Assembly (NCBI GenBank): GCA_041666525.1
Contig: JBAYGT010000007.1
Location: 1 to 64,000, forward strand
DNA: 64,000 bases
Direction: 5' to 3'
Source of the DNA: JBAXTZ01 sp041666525
GTDB lineage: Bacteria; Bacillota; Negativicutes; JBAXTZ01
Shown in pieces: positions 26,115-35,054 of the stretch. Every line of letters begins with the position of its first letter. Position 1 is the stretch's first letter. The translations under genes were made by a program, and so were the position numbers. Under the pieces are notes generated by a model. The model saw nothing but the letters and a program-made list of their open reading frames with translations. It had not been told where the DNA came from and made no database searches.

Positions 26115-26693
26115 GTGGTAATTTTGATTGGCGGAGTCAGTTGTTCCGGAAAAACATTGATGGCTCAGACATTACTTGAGAAATATAAAATACCGTATTT
26201 GTCGATTGATCATATAAAAATGGGGCTGATTCGTGGTAGCAAGTATTGTGATTTTTCAGCAGCGGACCCAGAAACTGAAATCACAGAGAAACTGTGGCCA
26301 ATTATCCGGGGCATAATAACGACTAATATCGAAAATAACCAAAACATCATTATTGAAGGATGCTATATTCCCACGGGGCATATGAGTGACTTCGAACCTG
26401 AGTATCAGAAGCAGATCATTTCTTTATACATAGGGTTTTCGAAAAACTATCTCGATAAGCATTTTATTTCCGGGATTATTGAGAACATGAGTGCGATTGA
26501 GCACAAAGAATTGGATGAATATATTAGCCTGGAAAACTTCATTTCGCTGCACGCACAACTCAGGGAGTCTTGTATTATAAATCAGGCAAATCATTTCGAA
26601 ATCGATAATGATTATTTGCATGAAATCAACAATGTCTACAGGTGGATTGACGAGCAGGTTGAAGCAAAACGGTTGATTAAGTTTATTGATTGA
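26115..26693 (+). CDS. P-loop kinase-like protein
   Basis: The 192-residue cytoplasmic protein has a Walker A motif GGVSCSGKT at residues 6-14 and an acidic IEGCYIP segment near residue 79. This is the layout of small AAA/zeta-toxin-like or 2-phosphoglycerate-kinase-like nucleotide kinases. The start is GTG (26115) with AGGAG at 26101-26105. It is not obviously tied to its neighbours. The phosphorylated substrate cannot be predicted. Confidence 0.7.
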   Translation: MVILIGGVSCSGKTLMAQTLLEKYKIPYLSIDHIKMGLIRGSKYCDFSAADPETEITEKLWPIIRGIITTNIENNQNIIIEGCYIPTGHMSDFEPEYQKQIISLYIGFSKNYLDKHFISGIIENMSAIEHKELDEYISLENFISLHAQLRESCIINQANHFEIDNDYLHEINNVYRWIDEQVEAKRLIKFID

Positions 26694-26777
26694 CCGATTA
26701 AGAGTGTTATCGGGTCTGGGATTGCTGGAAAAATTGCGAATAGAAAGAATAAATGGCACGGCGTTGGAGTTGAGTTA

Positions 26778-27455
26778 ATGAAAACTGAGAAAATTGCTTC
26801 GCGCGGGGTTTTGTTCACGTTTGATGAATTGCTGGAAAAATATGGCTGCCGCACGAGTGTATATGTCATCGTTTGCCCGGACTGTTACTATTTCTGCGAC
26901 ACTTATTTGGGCGAGAGTTATATCGAAAAAATGAAACAGCACCTTGAAGCGGAATACGGCGCGAAGAAATATGTGGCGTTCAATTCGCATTACGATTGGG
27001 ATCATATCTGGGGTAACGCCGCATTTAAAACCAGTAATATTGTTTCCAGCGAATTGACGCGAACCGCGATTGAAAAACACGGACAAGAGCAGTTGCTGGA
27101 AAATGAGGCGGATTTCGCCAGGGAAGAAATTTTGATAAGGCTGCCTGAGCTTACTTTTTCCGACCGACTGGTGTTTGAAAAAGACGGCGTTGAATTTTTC
27201 CACAGTCCGGGGCATACTGCCGATTCATCATCTTGTTACGACCGCGTTGGACGGATATTGTTTGTCGGGGATAATGTCGAGGATCCGCTGCATTACGAGA
27301 GCACAGATGATTTGGGCGATTATGCGCAGACGTTAAAACATTATCTGGAGCTGGATACAAGCTGTATTATCGCAAGCCACGGCGGGGTAATAAGCAAAAA
27401 TTTCGTGAAGACAACGTTGGATTCTATCGAAACGCTGTTGTTGAACAAAAAATAG
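26778..27455 (+). CDS. MBL-fold metallo-hydrolase
   Basis: This 225-residue protein has the metallo-beta-lactamase fold metal-binding sites in order: SHYDWDH (about residues 73-79, HxxxDH variant), SPGHTADS (about 134-141), FVGDNVEDP (about 155) and ASHGG (about 198-202). The first motif has Tyr-Asp-Trp where many have xHxDH. It probably hydrolyses a small thioester, lactone or phosphate ester. It has no signal peptide and no clear operon partner. It is closed by the bidirectional terminator downstream. Confidence 0.85.
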   Translation: MKTEKIASRGVLFTFDELLEKYGCRTSVYVIVCPDCYYFCDTYLGESYIEKMKQHLEAEYGAKKYVAFNSHYDWDHIWGNAAFKTSNIVSSELTRTAIEKHGQEQLLENEADFAREEILIRLPELTFSDRLVFEKDGVEFFHSPGHTADSSSCYDRVGRILFVGDNVEDPLHYESTDDLGDYAQTLKHYLELDTSCIIASHGGVISKNFVKTTLDSIETLLLNKK

Positions 27456-27499
27456 TTTTAGAGATGAAGAAGTTTTTTCATTGCGTAGCAGACAAAATA

Positions 27500-27565
27500 A
27501 AACTCCGTTATTTGCAGTTTTGACATTGCTTTTGAGTGTCAAAGTACATTAACGGAGTTTTTTTA
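27500..27565. terminator. Bidirectional terminator between convergent genes
   Basis: AAACTCCGTTA (27500-27510) pairs with TAACGGAGTTT (27550-27560). Inside it TTTGACA and TGTCAAA (27518-27543) form a second stem. T-runs flank it on both strands, serving the MBL gene and the PTS gene that converge here. Confidence 0.85.
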
Positions 27566-27580
27566 ATTCGAGAAATCGCT

Positions 27581-28618
27581 TTAATTTATAGATGAATTGT
27601 CAGGCCTTGAGGAATGGAGAATTAGCAGTGAAATCAACACCCCGGCGGTGATAGAAATAATGTAATTTATCGGACTATTGACCAGAGAAAGAACGACTAC
27701 TCCGCCAAAAGGCACATAGCACTGCACCTGCAGAATAGCGGCGACTGCTGCAGCTATTGTGCAACCAGCGAGATTGGCGACAGCTACTCTGCTTGGTCGA
27801 ATCAAAAAACAAGGTATAGCTCCTTCTGGCAGACCAAATGCTCCGGCTAAAATTGCGTATAAACCCTGTTTTTTGGTAACTCCCTCATAATATGCGGGAG
27901 CAATCAAAATGCTTATTCCCGCACTCGCTGCAGGTATAGTGAGTGCTGCGGCCAGCGGTCCCATAGCAGAGAAGGTGCTAAACTGGACGACCAATACAAC
28001 TACAGTTAGGTATGCAAATCTGCCAATCGGTCCGCCTAAATCAAAGCCAATCATCACACCTATTACCGCAGAGAGGATAATTCGAGCATACTGCGGGGCG
28101 TCGTTGAATATATATTTTACAAATCCAACAAAGTACGAAGTGGGATCACCTACGAAAAAGTTTACAATCAAGCCGGTTACGATAATCGAAAATAGTGGCA
28201 CAGCAAGGATGTTTTTTAGTGATGAGTAATTGGTTTTGAATGTTCTGGTATCCAGGCTGCGGACGATATAACCGGAAATAAAGCCAGTAATTATGCCGCC
28301 AACGAAATTAACATCAATTCCGTTCTTGTCCAGACTGAAAGCATCAGCCATCAGACCAGTTACCAATCCAGGGATTATGGCGTTGCGCCCGGCGATACTG
28401 TAGGCAATTGCCGCCGACAGAATCGAAGAAGTCATAGTAAAGCTGTTTTGAGATAGACAATGCAGTGTGGAAATGATGCCGGACAGGTACATATTGTCTG
28501 TTAGCCCGGATTTGAGAAAAGTATTTAGCGTTAACAGGGCACAACCGGTTACTATCAGTGGTGTTGTGCGCGCTAGTCCGGCAATAAGATGTTTTCTAAA
28601 CGCAATGATACATTTCAT
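27581..28618 (-). CDS. PTS sugar transporter subunit IIC (fructose-like family)
   Basis: This 345-residue membrane protein has about nine hydrophobic segments. The motif-rich glycine segments (GLVTGLMADAF, NFVGGIITGFISGYIV, GFDLGGPIGRFAY, GLPEGAIPCFL) match the PTS_EIIC type 2 permease family (fructose/mannitol-like, COG3641). EIIC forms the channel that moves a sugar while it is phosphorylated. No IIA or IIB domain is attached or adjacent, so it is an orphan EIIC; related stand-alone proteins have been annotated as PfoR-like regulators. A GAGTAAAT-type weak ribosome-binding site precedes the ATG. Confidence 0.78.
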   Translation of the reverse strand: MKCIIAFRKHLIAGLARTTPLIVTGCALLTLNTFLKSGLTDNMYLSGIISTLHCLSQNSFTMTSSILSAAIAYSIAGRNAIIPGLVTGLMADAFSLDKNGIDVNFVGGIITGFISGYIVRSLDTRTFKTNYSSLKNILAVPLFSIIVTGLIVNFFVGDPTSYFVGFVKYIFNDAPQYARIILSAVIGVMIGFDLGGPIGRFAYLTVVVLVVQFSTFSAMGPLAAALTIPAASAGISILIAPAYYEGVTKKQGLYAILAGAFGLPEGAIPCFLIRPSRVAVANLAGCTIAAAVAAILQVQCYVPFGGVVVLSLVNSPINYIISITAGVLISLLILHSSRPDNSSIN

Positions 28619-28797
28619 CAGATTTACTCCTTAATCAAGAACCTCGGATTGTCCCGCAACCTCGAGGCTGCGAGCTGGATATTTCATGAACATTATATCA
28701 TATGGAACAACTGATGGAACAAGAACCACCGATTTTCGCTTAACTGCGGAATTGTAGTCATGTGCGTGGTGGGTATCTTGCTAATAACTTACTTTTT
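28619..28797. other. Non-coding left edge of the accessory region
   Basis: I see no gene here. The minus-strand part nearest the PTS gene must hold its promoter. From about 28640 the sequence becomes AT-rich and unlike its neighbours, and the decayed reading frames start at 28798. Confidence 0.4.
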
Positions 28798-29060
28798 ATG
28801 ACACTGATCCGGACAAAACAAAAACGGCGCGCCAACGCTGCCGTTAAGAGTGAAGCAATATTGACGGAAAAGCTGAACGGTCGAGTTTGCAGCACCGCCA
28901 GCCGCGTGAAATCGATCTGGCAACCTTGCCACCACGGACGCGCGAAGCAGCGCGGCTGATTTTGGAAGGGAAGACGCTGACGCAGACTGCCCGGCAGATG
29001 CGGATTACGCCGCAGGCGGTAAGGAATCTGTTGAACCGGGCGCGGAAATTGATGCTGTGA
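28798..29060 (+). pseudogene. Decayed HTH (sigma region 4-like) gene, copy 1
   Basis: An ATG at 28798 opens a short basic frame (MTLIRTKQKRRANAAV...) that is broken near 28880. A different frame then reads through to a stop at 29060 with LPPRTREAARLILEGKTLTQ and ARQMRITPQAVRNLLNRARK at its end. That tail looks like a helix-turn-helix of the sigma-70 region 4 type. Its last 62 bases recur at 29395-29456. A frameshifted remnant is the simplest reading. Confidence 0.5.
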
Positions 29061-29175
29061 GAAAAATTCGGCTGGCAACTCTGAACTGCGGATTGTTTTT
29101 TATTTTGCAGGAATTTTTGTGTTGCGTGGCGAATAGTAAACAAAATTCGAGTGCTGAAAAATACTCTTAGTTCGT

Positions 29176-29210
29176 AACATGTATAGAAAAGCGCGAAATT
29201 TATACATGTT
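29176..29210. repeat. Inverted repeat, possible operator
   Basis: AACATGTATA (29176-29185) and TATACATGTT (29201-29210) are perfect 10-base arms around a 15-base spacer containing GAAATT. A second half-copy, TATAGAAAA followed by GGAAATTTATACATG, occurs at about 29224-29249, just before the Fic-like remnant. This looks like a repeated operator for the lost gene. Confidence 0.5.
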
Positions 29211-29262
29211 TTATGGATGATATATAGAAAATTCGGAAATTTATACATGGATGGTGAGAAAT

Positions 29263-29456
29263 ATGAGCAGTTTGATGAAGTTGCCGCCGCGCTTTGATTT
29301 TGAAACCAAAGCAATATGATGAATGCGCTTTCAATACCGGAAGCCAAAGACAGTATAGTGTTGGCTAAACTGTCAGAGTCGGATCGCAAGATACTGCGGA
29401 TTACGCCGCAGGCAATGCGAAATTTGCTGAACCGGGCGCGGAAGCTGATGCTGTGA
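29263..29456 (+). pseudogene. Decayed Fic-like gene joined to the HTH tail, copy 2
   Basis: ATG at 29263 reads MSSLMKLPPRFDFETKAI and stops. The next frame (from 29316) reads MMNALSIPEAKDSIVLAKLS and ends in LRITPQAMRNLLNRARKLML. The first part resembles the N-terminus of Fic-family AMP-transferases (a PPxFDFET start and a later QEAKDSSAIEN segment). The last 62 bases match 53 of 62 bases of 28999-29060. A deletion that fused a Fic start to a second copy of the HTH tail would explain it. Confidence 0.5.
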
Positions 29457-29687
29457 GCATTTCTTGCCGTCTAATCTGCGAATATTATTTTCGGAAAAAT
29501 AATGAAGTAATTTGTATCGACTTTTTTGCAATGACTACAGGCTTGAAAGCGCATATCAGTGGCATTGCACGGGTTGTTTTACGCTCTGTATCCCGGATAA
29601 ATCTGTTTAATAGTAAGTGGCAATAGGTTATAATAAAGCACAATAGGATATGGAAGATAATTCACCTGTTTTTACAGGAAAGAGAGA
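29457..29687. other. Upstream region of the restriction-modification operon
   Basis: This AT-rich stretch has no open frame of note. It must contain the promoter of the methylase gene. A short hairpin, CCTGTTTTTACAGG, lies at about 29665-29678, just upstream of the ribosome-binding site. Confidence 0.4.
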
Positions 29688-30512
29688 GTGATTTTTGTGC
29701 GACCGTTTTTGAAGTGGGCCGGTGGTAAAACCCGGTTGGTTGATAGAATAAAAGAAAAATTGGCTGCTAACGGAACTAGGCTAATTGAGCCGTTTGCCGG
29801 TAGTTGTGCTTTGTCGCTGAATTGCGATAGATATGAGCGATACTGGCTGAATGATGTCAACAAAGATTTAATAAACCTATATTTGGCGTTGCGCGATAAT
29901 GGGAATGATTTTATTGATTATTGCCACAGTTTTTTCACGGCGGAAAACAATACGTCAGAAAGATATTACGAATTCAGAGAAACTTTTAACGCTACGACCG
30001 ATGTTGCCAAGAGATCTGCAATATTTTTGTATTTGAATAGACATGGTTTCAATGGTCTGTGCCGCTATAATAATTCCGGCGGTTTCAATGTGCCATTCGG
30101 TAAATATAAAGCGCCGTATTTTCCGCAAAATGAAATGGAGTATTTTTCTCGTAAATTTGCAGCTGCGCGGTTTACCTGCTTGGATTTTCGCGCAGTAATG
30201 CTTGAGTCTGAGGTAGGCGACGTGGTGTATTGCGATCCGCCGTATGTGCCGATATCCGACACAGCGAGTTTCACTGAGTACAGCACCGGCGGTTTTGGAT
30301 TGGAAGATCAAAAGCGGTTAGCCGAATACGCCAGAGAATTATCTGAGCGCGGTGTTGTAGTAATTATCTCGAACCATCACAACAGTTTTACCAGTGAAAT
30401 TTATCGTGGCGCATTGCTCGATGTGTTTTCTGTTCAACGGTTTATTAGTTGTGATGGGCGTAATCGGAATTCTGTCGATGAAGTTTTGGCTGTTTTTAAT
30501 AACGCAGTGTAG
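29688..30512 (+). CDS. DNA adenine methylase, Dam/DpnM type (M subunit of a DpnII-like system)
   Basis: This 274-residue class D12 N6-adenine methyltransferase has the SAM-binding motif X/I region FLKWAGGKTRLVDRI at residues 6-20, IEPFAGSCALSLN near 35 and the catalytic motif IV DPPY at 183-186. The family methylates adenine in GATC. The start is a GTG at 29688 (a second GTG lies at 29697) behind AGGAAAGAGA. A DpnII-type endonuclease gene follows after 8 bases, so it protects host DNA from that enzyme. Confidence 0.9.
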   Translation: MIFVRPFLKWAGGKTRLVDRIKEKLAANGTRLIEPFAGSCALSLNCDRYERYWLNDVNKDLINLYLALRDNGNDFIDYCHSFFTAENNTSERYYEFRETFNATTDVAKRSAIFLYLNRHGFNGLCRYNNSGGFNVPFGKYKAPYFPQNEMEYFSRKFAAARFTCLDFRAVMLESEVGDVVYCDPPYVPISDTASFTEYSTGGFGLEDQKRLAEYARELSERGVVVIISNHHNSFTSEIYRGALLDVFSVQRFISCDGRNRNSVDEVLAVFNNAV

Positions 30513-30520
30513 GAGAGAGA

Positions 30521-31444
30521 ATGAAGTATTCCAAGATATTTGCTGAAAAAATTGGCTGCGTCGACGAGCAGGCAGTTTTCAAATATTTGCTGACTACGCT
30601 CAAAGACTCGATATCAAGTTGGGATTATTTTGTAGATTGGGCAAAAATTAATGAATCTGTTTCAAAAATTGAAATGGATCTGAATTTGCTAAATTATCTC
30701 ATTGGAAAAGATAATATTGAGAGTGAATTTACCGATTTGTTACGGCGTTATCCGCAAGTTGCACGACTTGTTCCGATATTAGTCGCTTACAGAGAAAAAG
30801 ATGTTAAACTTTTGGCTAATTATGGATATAACGGTTTTGAATATCGGGAATTTTCTTTCAGGAAAAAGGCTGTTACGGAAACAGAAATTAGCGAAACCGT
30901 TGAGTTTGCCATAAAATCCGGGTTTTTGGCGATACTTGCTTCAAAACGCATCAAAAGCGTTGTTGACTATGTTTTTGGTGTTGAAGTAGGAATGGATACT
31001 AATGCTCGCAAGAACCGGAGCGGTAAAACTATGGAGAGAATAGTTGAATTTTATGTGGCTGATATTTGCACGCGCAATAATTGGCGATATCTTTCACAAG
31101 CTTCAGCTACCAAGATTAAAAATGAATGGGGCATGGATGTGCCGGTTGATAAATCAAGGCGTATAGTCGATTTTGTCGTTGACAACGGCGAAAATTTGTA
31201 TTTGATTGAAGCGAATTACTATGGCGGTGGCGGTTCAAAATTGAAATCTACGGCTGGTGAGTATATTGCCATGCATGATTTTTGGACTAAAGCCGGTTTG
31301 AAATTTGTATGGGTGACTGACGGAAAAGGTTGGGAAACTGCTCATTTGCCGTTGCGTGAGACGTTTATCAAAACTGATTTTGTGCTAAATTTGGATATGG
31401 TATCTGCAGGTTTGTTGGAAGAAATTATATTGAAGGAATTTTAA
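30521..31444 (+). CDS. Type II restriction endonuclease, DpnII family (GATC)
   Basis: The 307-residue product matches the DpnII/MboI endonuclease family. The C-terminal nuclease core reads SRRIVDFVVDN followed by LYLIEANYYGGGGSKLK (about residues 215-245), where the Asp and the Glu-x-Asn replace the usual PD-(D/E)xK ligands. An upstream RSGKTMERIVEFYV helix is also conserved. It should cut unmethylated GATC. It lies between two methylase genes with gaps of 8 and 1 bases. Low GC content and rare-codon use suggest acquisition. Confidence 0.9.
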   Translation: MKYSKIFAEKIGCVDEQAVFKYLLTTLKDSISSWDYFVDWAKINESVSKIEMDLNLLNYLIGKDNIESEFTDLLRRYPQVARLVPILVAYREKDVKLLANYGYNGFEYREFSFRKKAVTETEISETVEFAIKSGFLAILASKRIKSVVDYVFGVEVGMDTNARKNRSGKTMERIVEFYVADICTRNNWRYLSQASATKIKNEWGMDVPVDKSRRIVDFVVDNGENLYLIEANYYGGGGSKLKSTAGEYIAMHDFWTKAGLKFVWVTDGKGWETAHLPLRETFIKTDFVLNLDMVSAGLLEEIILKEF

Positions 31445-31445
31445 T

Positions 31446-32183
31446 ATGAAATTGCATCCGGAAAATTATGCGCCGGAAACGACATCAGTCTGGTCGTTTC
31501 CGGCGCGTGGTAATTGGGCTACTCATACCAGTAAATATCGCGGAAATTTCGCGCCACAGGTAGCGAGAAATATTATTGAAATGTATTCAGAGCCGGGAGA
31601 ATTGGTGTTGGATCCAATGTGCGGTTCTGGAACTACACTTATTGAATCTAAGTTGCTGCACCGCAATGCTCGTGGGTTTGACATCAATCCAGTAGCTGTA
31701 GATTTAACTGCTAATAATTTAAAATTTGATTATCCTAGCGACTGTCAGCAGTCGGTTATTTTAGGAGATGCGAGAGAGTTAACAACGATAGCAGATGATT
31801 CAGTGGATTTAATTCTTACGCATCCGCCATATTTGAATATTGTTAAGTATTCCGAAGGAAAGATCGCTGAAGATCTCTCCAATATCAGCAATCTCGTAAA
31901 ATTCTGTGACCAGATTGAAATTGTTGCAGCAGAATTGTTTAGAGTGCTAAAGCCAAATCACTATTGCGCTATTCTTATGGGCGACACCCGACGTCAGCAG
32001 CATTTTGTGCCGCTGGCTTTCAGCGTTATGGAACGGTTCTTGAAAGTCGGGTTTTTACTGAAAGAAGATATTATAAAAATTCAGCATAATTGCACAACTA
32101 CACGCGGTTGGAGTCCGATGGCGAAGAAATACGGATTTTACATGATAATGCATGAGCATTTGTTTGTGTTTAGGAAGCCATGA
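31446..32183 (+). CDS. Second DNA methyltransferase (N4/N6 type)
   Basis: The 245-residue enzyme has the SAM-binding motif VLDPMCGSGTTLIES (about residues 57-71) and catalytic motif IV THPPY near residue 122. The order motif I then IV places it in the beta-class N4-cytosine/N6-adenine methylases. The His in place of Asp or Ser in (D/S)PPY occurs in a subset of these. In pneumococcal DpnII a second methylase (DpnA) also accompanies the first, but acts on single strands; whether this one is its functional counterpart is not clear. Confidence 0.85.
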   Translation: MKLHPENYAPETTSVWSFPARGNWATHTSKYRGNFAPQVARNIIEMYSEPGELVLDPMCGSGTTLIESKLLHRNARGFDINPVAVDLTANNLKFDYPSDCQQSVILGDARELTTIADDSVDLILTHPPYLNIVKYSEGKIAEDLSNISNLVKFCDQIEIVAAELFRVLKPNHYCAILMGDTRRQQHFVPLAFSVMERFLKVGFLLKEDIIKIQHNCTTTRGWSPMAKKYGFYMIMHEHLFVFRKP

Positions 32184-32211
32184 TTAGGGTTTTTCGTAAT
32201 TAACTATTGTT

Positions 32212-32910
32212 ATGAAAGCAGGTAAGATGGTTATTTGGATAAAAGACAAGTGGATGTTAATTAATAAAAATAAGGCTTCGTCGATTGTTTTATTTGCTAT
32301 TGTTGGATTCGTAATATTTGTAATTTATATTAGTTTACATGAGAAATGTTGGCCAAAATCGTTTATTGAAACCGCGTCAGGAATTATTTCGGGTTTCTTA
32401 CCTGCATTGGTTATTTTTTGGTTTGCGACGCGAAAAAACAAAGAAAAGGAAAACAACATTCTTAATAATAATCTATTGCATTTGACGCAGTATATGGCTG
32501 ATATCATTTTCATTCTTGAAGCATATGTTAACAATTGTCTCAAACTCGACTACGTTGACGGTCGAGGGTATATTCTAGTGTACACTTTTAATCAAAGCGT
32601 TTATTTTGATTCTCTAAGTGATAACTTATTACCAAAACTTGACGATGATTTATTACTTAAAATTGATTGTATTGCGCAAAAAGATTACGCAACTATTGTG
32701 AATTTATTTAGAACCGTAAAAGCTGTAAACGAAAGCCCTCGTATTATTCTACATAACGCGTCAAATGTGTTAATTGAATCAAAAAATGTGTATGATATGT
32801 TAACAAAAAGGTATAAAGTGATGAAGTGTAAATCAAATCTTGATTTACGCACCAAAGAAGGGATCGAGCAAGAAAGCAGAGAAATTATTTCCCAATGGAC
32901 AAAAAAATGA
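32212..32910 (+). CDS. Unknown membrane protein behind the restriction-modification genes
   Basis: This is a 232-residue protein I do not recognise. Two hydrophobic helices near the N-terminus (about residues 25-45 and 55-72) are followed by a short basic loop (RKNKEKENN) and a largely helical, soluble C-terminal half with many Asp, Lys and Asn. That gives two membrane spans with a cytoplasmic domain. It is AT-rich like the operon before it and starts 28 bases after the second methylase, so it is probably part of the same transcript. A role as an accessory or abortive effector is only a guess. Confidence 0.55.
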   Translation: MKAGKMVIWIKDKWMLINKNKASSIVLFAIVGFVIFVIYISLHEKCWPKSFIETASGIISGFLPALVIFWFATRKNKEKENNILNNNLLHLTQYMADIIFILEAYVNNCLKLDYVDGRGYILVYTFNQSVYFDSLSDNLLPKLDDDLLLKIDCIAQKDYATIVNLFRTVKAVNESPRIILHNASNVLIESKNVYDMLTKRYKVMKCKSNLDLRTKEGIEQESREIISQWTKK

Positions 32911-32962
32911 CTATACTAAAGAATAAGAGAGCCTTGCTTCCAAGACTCTCAAATTAATTTCA

Positions 32963-34354
32963 TTAGCGGTAACAGTCTAGTAAACTATCAACTGATGAAT
33001 CGCTTGACTTAATACAGAAATCATTGTTTGATACAATTTCTTCAAATTCGCGAAATTGTTCACAATTCAGTGCGTTTTTTTGTGTAGCAAATTCTTGACG
33101 CAATCCGTTATTGATATATTTACTTCTTTGTAAAATATATTCTTCTGGTAACATCATGATTTCGCGAAACTCTTTTGAATTACGACCAAATGCTGCCTCG
33201 AAATAGCCGCGGTGCTTTCCTACAACTCCTCGTGTAGGTATAAGAATGCATTGTAACCCTCTAAGCAATTTTTTATTCCATTGTTCGCCAACATACTTTC
33301 GGTTTATCGAAAATTCGCCGGATATTGGAACGTATTTCATTGGAAAAGACCATACTGCAGTAGCAAGACCACTTGCCGTGAATTCCTCATTCAGCTCGAT
33401 ATTAGTAAGTAATCTATCATAGAAATTTTCGGGAGTATCTTTAAAGTTAAACAAGATGTAGTTTGAAAGAATTTTAATTCCATACTGAGCTGCAAGCCGG
33501 ACTTTCTCAACGTATGTGTTTTTGAGCTCAATATCATCGAATGCGATTCTTAAGGGACTTATTGCAATTTTACTAATCATTTCCATGTTTTGCTCTGTAA
33601 GTAGTCGAGCATCTACACCTTGATTGAAATCCACTCGGCGGACAACTTTTTTATTGTTTTGATTTTTAAAGACGGCTCCTCGACCAAAACCAGCTCGAAT
33701 TATTTCTTTGACCAATTCCGGGAAATTATCAAGTGCCAGAATATTGTTGTCCATTATCATCAAGTTTCTTTTTTCTGAATAGAGTTCCTTGACATGATTA
33801 ATTTGGTCTATAATGGAGGTGGTAACCTTGAATTCTGGTTCAATAACATGAACTGCACAAAAGGGACATTTACGAATACAACCGCGTGAGGCGTGTATGT
33901 AATAGCAATCATTTTCAGGATATACATAGTTTAGATATGCATTCTGCGTAGAATTAATTATTGAATAGTCAGGAATTAAAGCATCGATACAGGCTTCATC
34001 ATTGTATTCTAGCAAGCCGTTCTTGTCTAGCAAGCCGCGTATCACAACGATTTTTTTGAAAACATTCTCCAGCTCATCTGCTTTCAAAGTCGCCATGACT
34101 CCGCCCACATAGATTTTGCCCTTGTCTGTAACACTTTCGGCATAATACTGGATTGTTTTCACCGTAATTCCCCAGTGAAAAGTGAAAAGCGTAGAAATGT
34201 ATATTCGATCCCATTTCTCAACTTGCAGCTTTTTGTTATTTCCTTTGCAAAATAGGACTTCATCACCTTTATGTTTGTGATAAGTCGATATTTTCATCAA
34301 ACCCAAGGGGGGATATTTATTTTTATAAGCTGGCTCAACAAGTAATATTCGCAC
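32963..34354 (-). CDS. Radical SAM protein with N-terminal cobalamin-binding-like domain
   Basis: The 463-residue product begins MRILLVEPAYKNKYPPLGLMKI, the opening of B12-binding-domain radical SAM enzymes. The 4Fe-4S motif CxxxCxxC follows at about residues 159-166 (GCIRKCPFC), preceded by HASR. A radical SAM barrel with MDNNIL and DFNQGVDARL comes next, then a C-terminal extension with an HRGYFEAAF segment. The GTG at 34354 is preferred because GAGG lies just upstream; an ATG at 34372 has none. It faces away from the membrane/DGQHR gene pair with about 70 bases between, presumably sharing a divergent promoter. The substrate is unknown. Confidence 0.75.
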   Translation of the reverse strand: MRILLVEPAYKNKYPPLGLMKISTYHKHKGDEVLFCKGNNKKLQVEKWDRIYISTLFTFHWGITVKTIQYYAESVTDKGKIYVGGVMATLKADELENVFKKIVVIRGLLDKNGLLEYNDEACIDALIPDYSIINSTQNAYLNYVYPENDCYYIHASRGCIRKCPFCAVHVIEPEFKVTTSIIDQINHVKELYSEKRNLMIMDNNILALDNFPELVKEIIRAGFGRGAVFKNQNNKKVVRRVDFNQGVDARLLTEQNMEMISKIAISPLRIAFDDIELKNTYVEKVRLAAQYGIKILSNYILFNFKDTPENFYDRLLTNIELNEEFTASGLATAVWSFPMKYVPISGEFSINRKYVGEQWNKKLLRGLQCILIPTRGVVGKHRGYFEAAFGRNSKEFREIMMLPEEYILQRSKYINNGLRQEFATQKNALNCEQFREFEEIVSNNDFCIKSSDSSVDSLLDCYR

Positions 34355-34427
34355 TGGCACCTCAAAACACATAGTTTTGATAATTCTACCACAGTTAGAA
34401 AAAAAAATCGATCAGAAAGGAAAAATT

Positions 34428-35054
34428 GTGAAATATTATCAAAAGGGAGTTTTTCTTTGGTTGAAAAACTTACCATTTTCTTTAGTAAATTTTACTTGTG
34501 CACTTCTGATGAAATTTATGTTTGTAAAGAAATGCCAAACTGGTGAGTACAGACCAAACCCAGACGAACTTCATTTTGTAGAACCAATTGGGAGAAAACT
34601 TTTTATCATTATTCTGTTGATTCTTTTTAGTTATTTATCAGTATTAATCGATCTTGTTTTCATAAAGGAGTCAATTGTCTTTGATACAAGCGTTTATTTG
34701 AACTTAACACTTATCACAATTACAATTCTGATTCAGAATTTCCAAATATTATTTTTGGAATATGGAAATGAAAATACGCGTTCGCTGTCAATATTAAAAG
34801 AATCGATGTTGATAATAACCTTAGTGTTAATATTGATGTGCGTTATGTTGCTTGTGTTTTATAAGTTAGCGTTATTTTATGTGTTGGTTACATTATTGTT
34901 TTTTTCAATATTGGCATCGACTTTTTTGAACATTTTCACTTCCTTGCGTGATAAAGGAGCCGGAGCATTGTCGAATGATTTTTCGAAATCGACACAAGAT
35001 TTAGCTCAACAGGCACAATGTTTTCAACAAAACCAAGGAGTTGAAAAGTTATGA
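34428..35054 (+). CDS. Unknown polytopic membrane protein paired with the DGQHR gene
   Basis: The 209-residue product has four strongly hydrophobic segments. One pair lies around the cytoplasmic loop GEYRPNPDELHFVEPIGRK, and a further pair (IITLVLILMCVMLLVFYKLALFYVLVTLLFF) is near the C-terminus. It ends in a soluble Gln-rich tail. No family is recognised. The GTG at 34428 follows AAAGGAA by 7 bases; a TTG at 34377 is an alternative. Its stop overlaps the ATG of the DGQHR gene (ATGA), so the two are translationally coupled and their products probably work together. Confidence 0.55.
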   Translation: MKYYQKGVFLWLKNLPFSLVNFTCALLMKFMFVKKCQTGEYRPNPDELHFVEPIGRKLFIIILLILFSYLSVLIDLVFIKESIVFDTSVYLNLTLITITILIQNFQILFLEYGNENTRSLSILKESMLIITLVLILMCVMLLVFYKLALFYVLVTLLFFSILASTFLNIFTSLRDKGAGALSNDFSKSTQDLAQQAQCFQQNQGVEKL

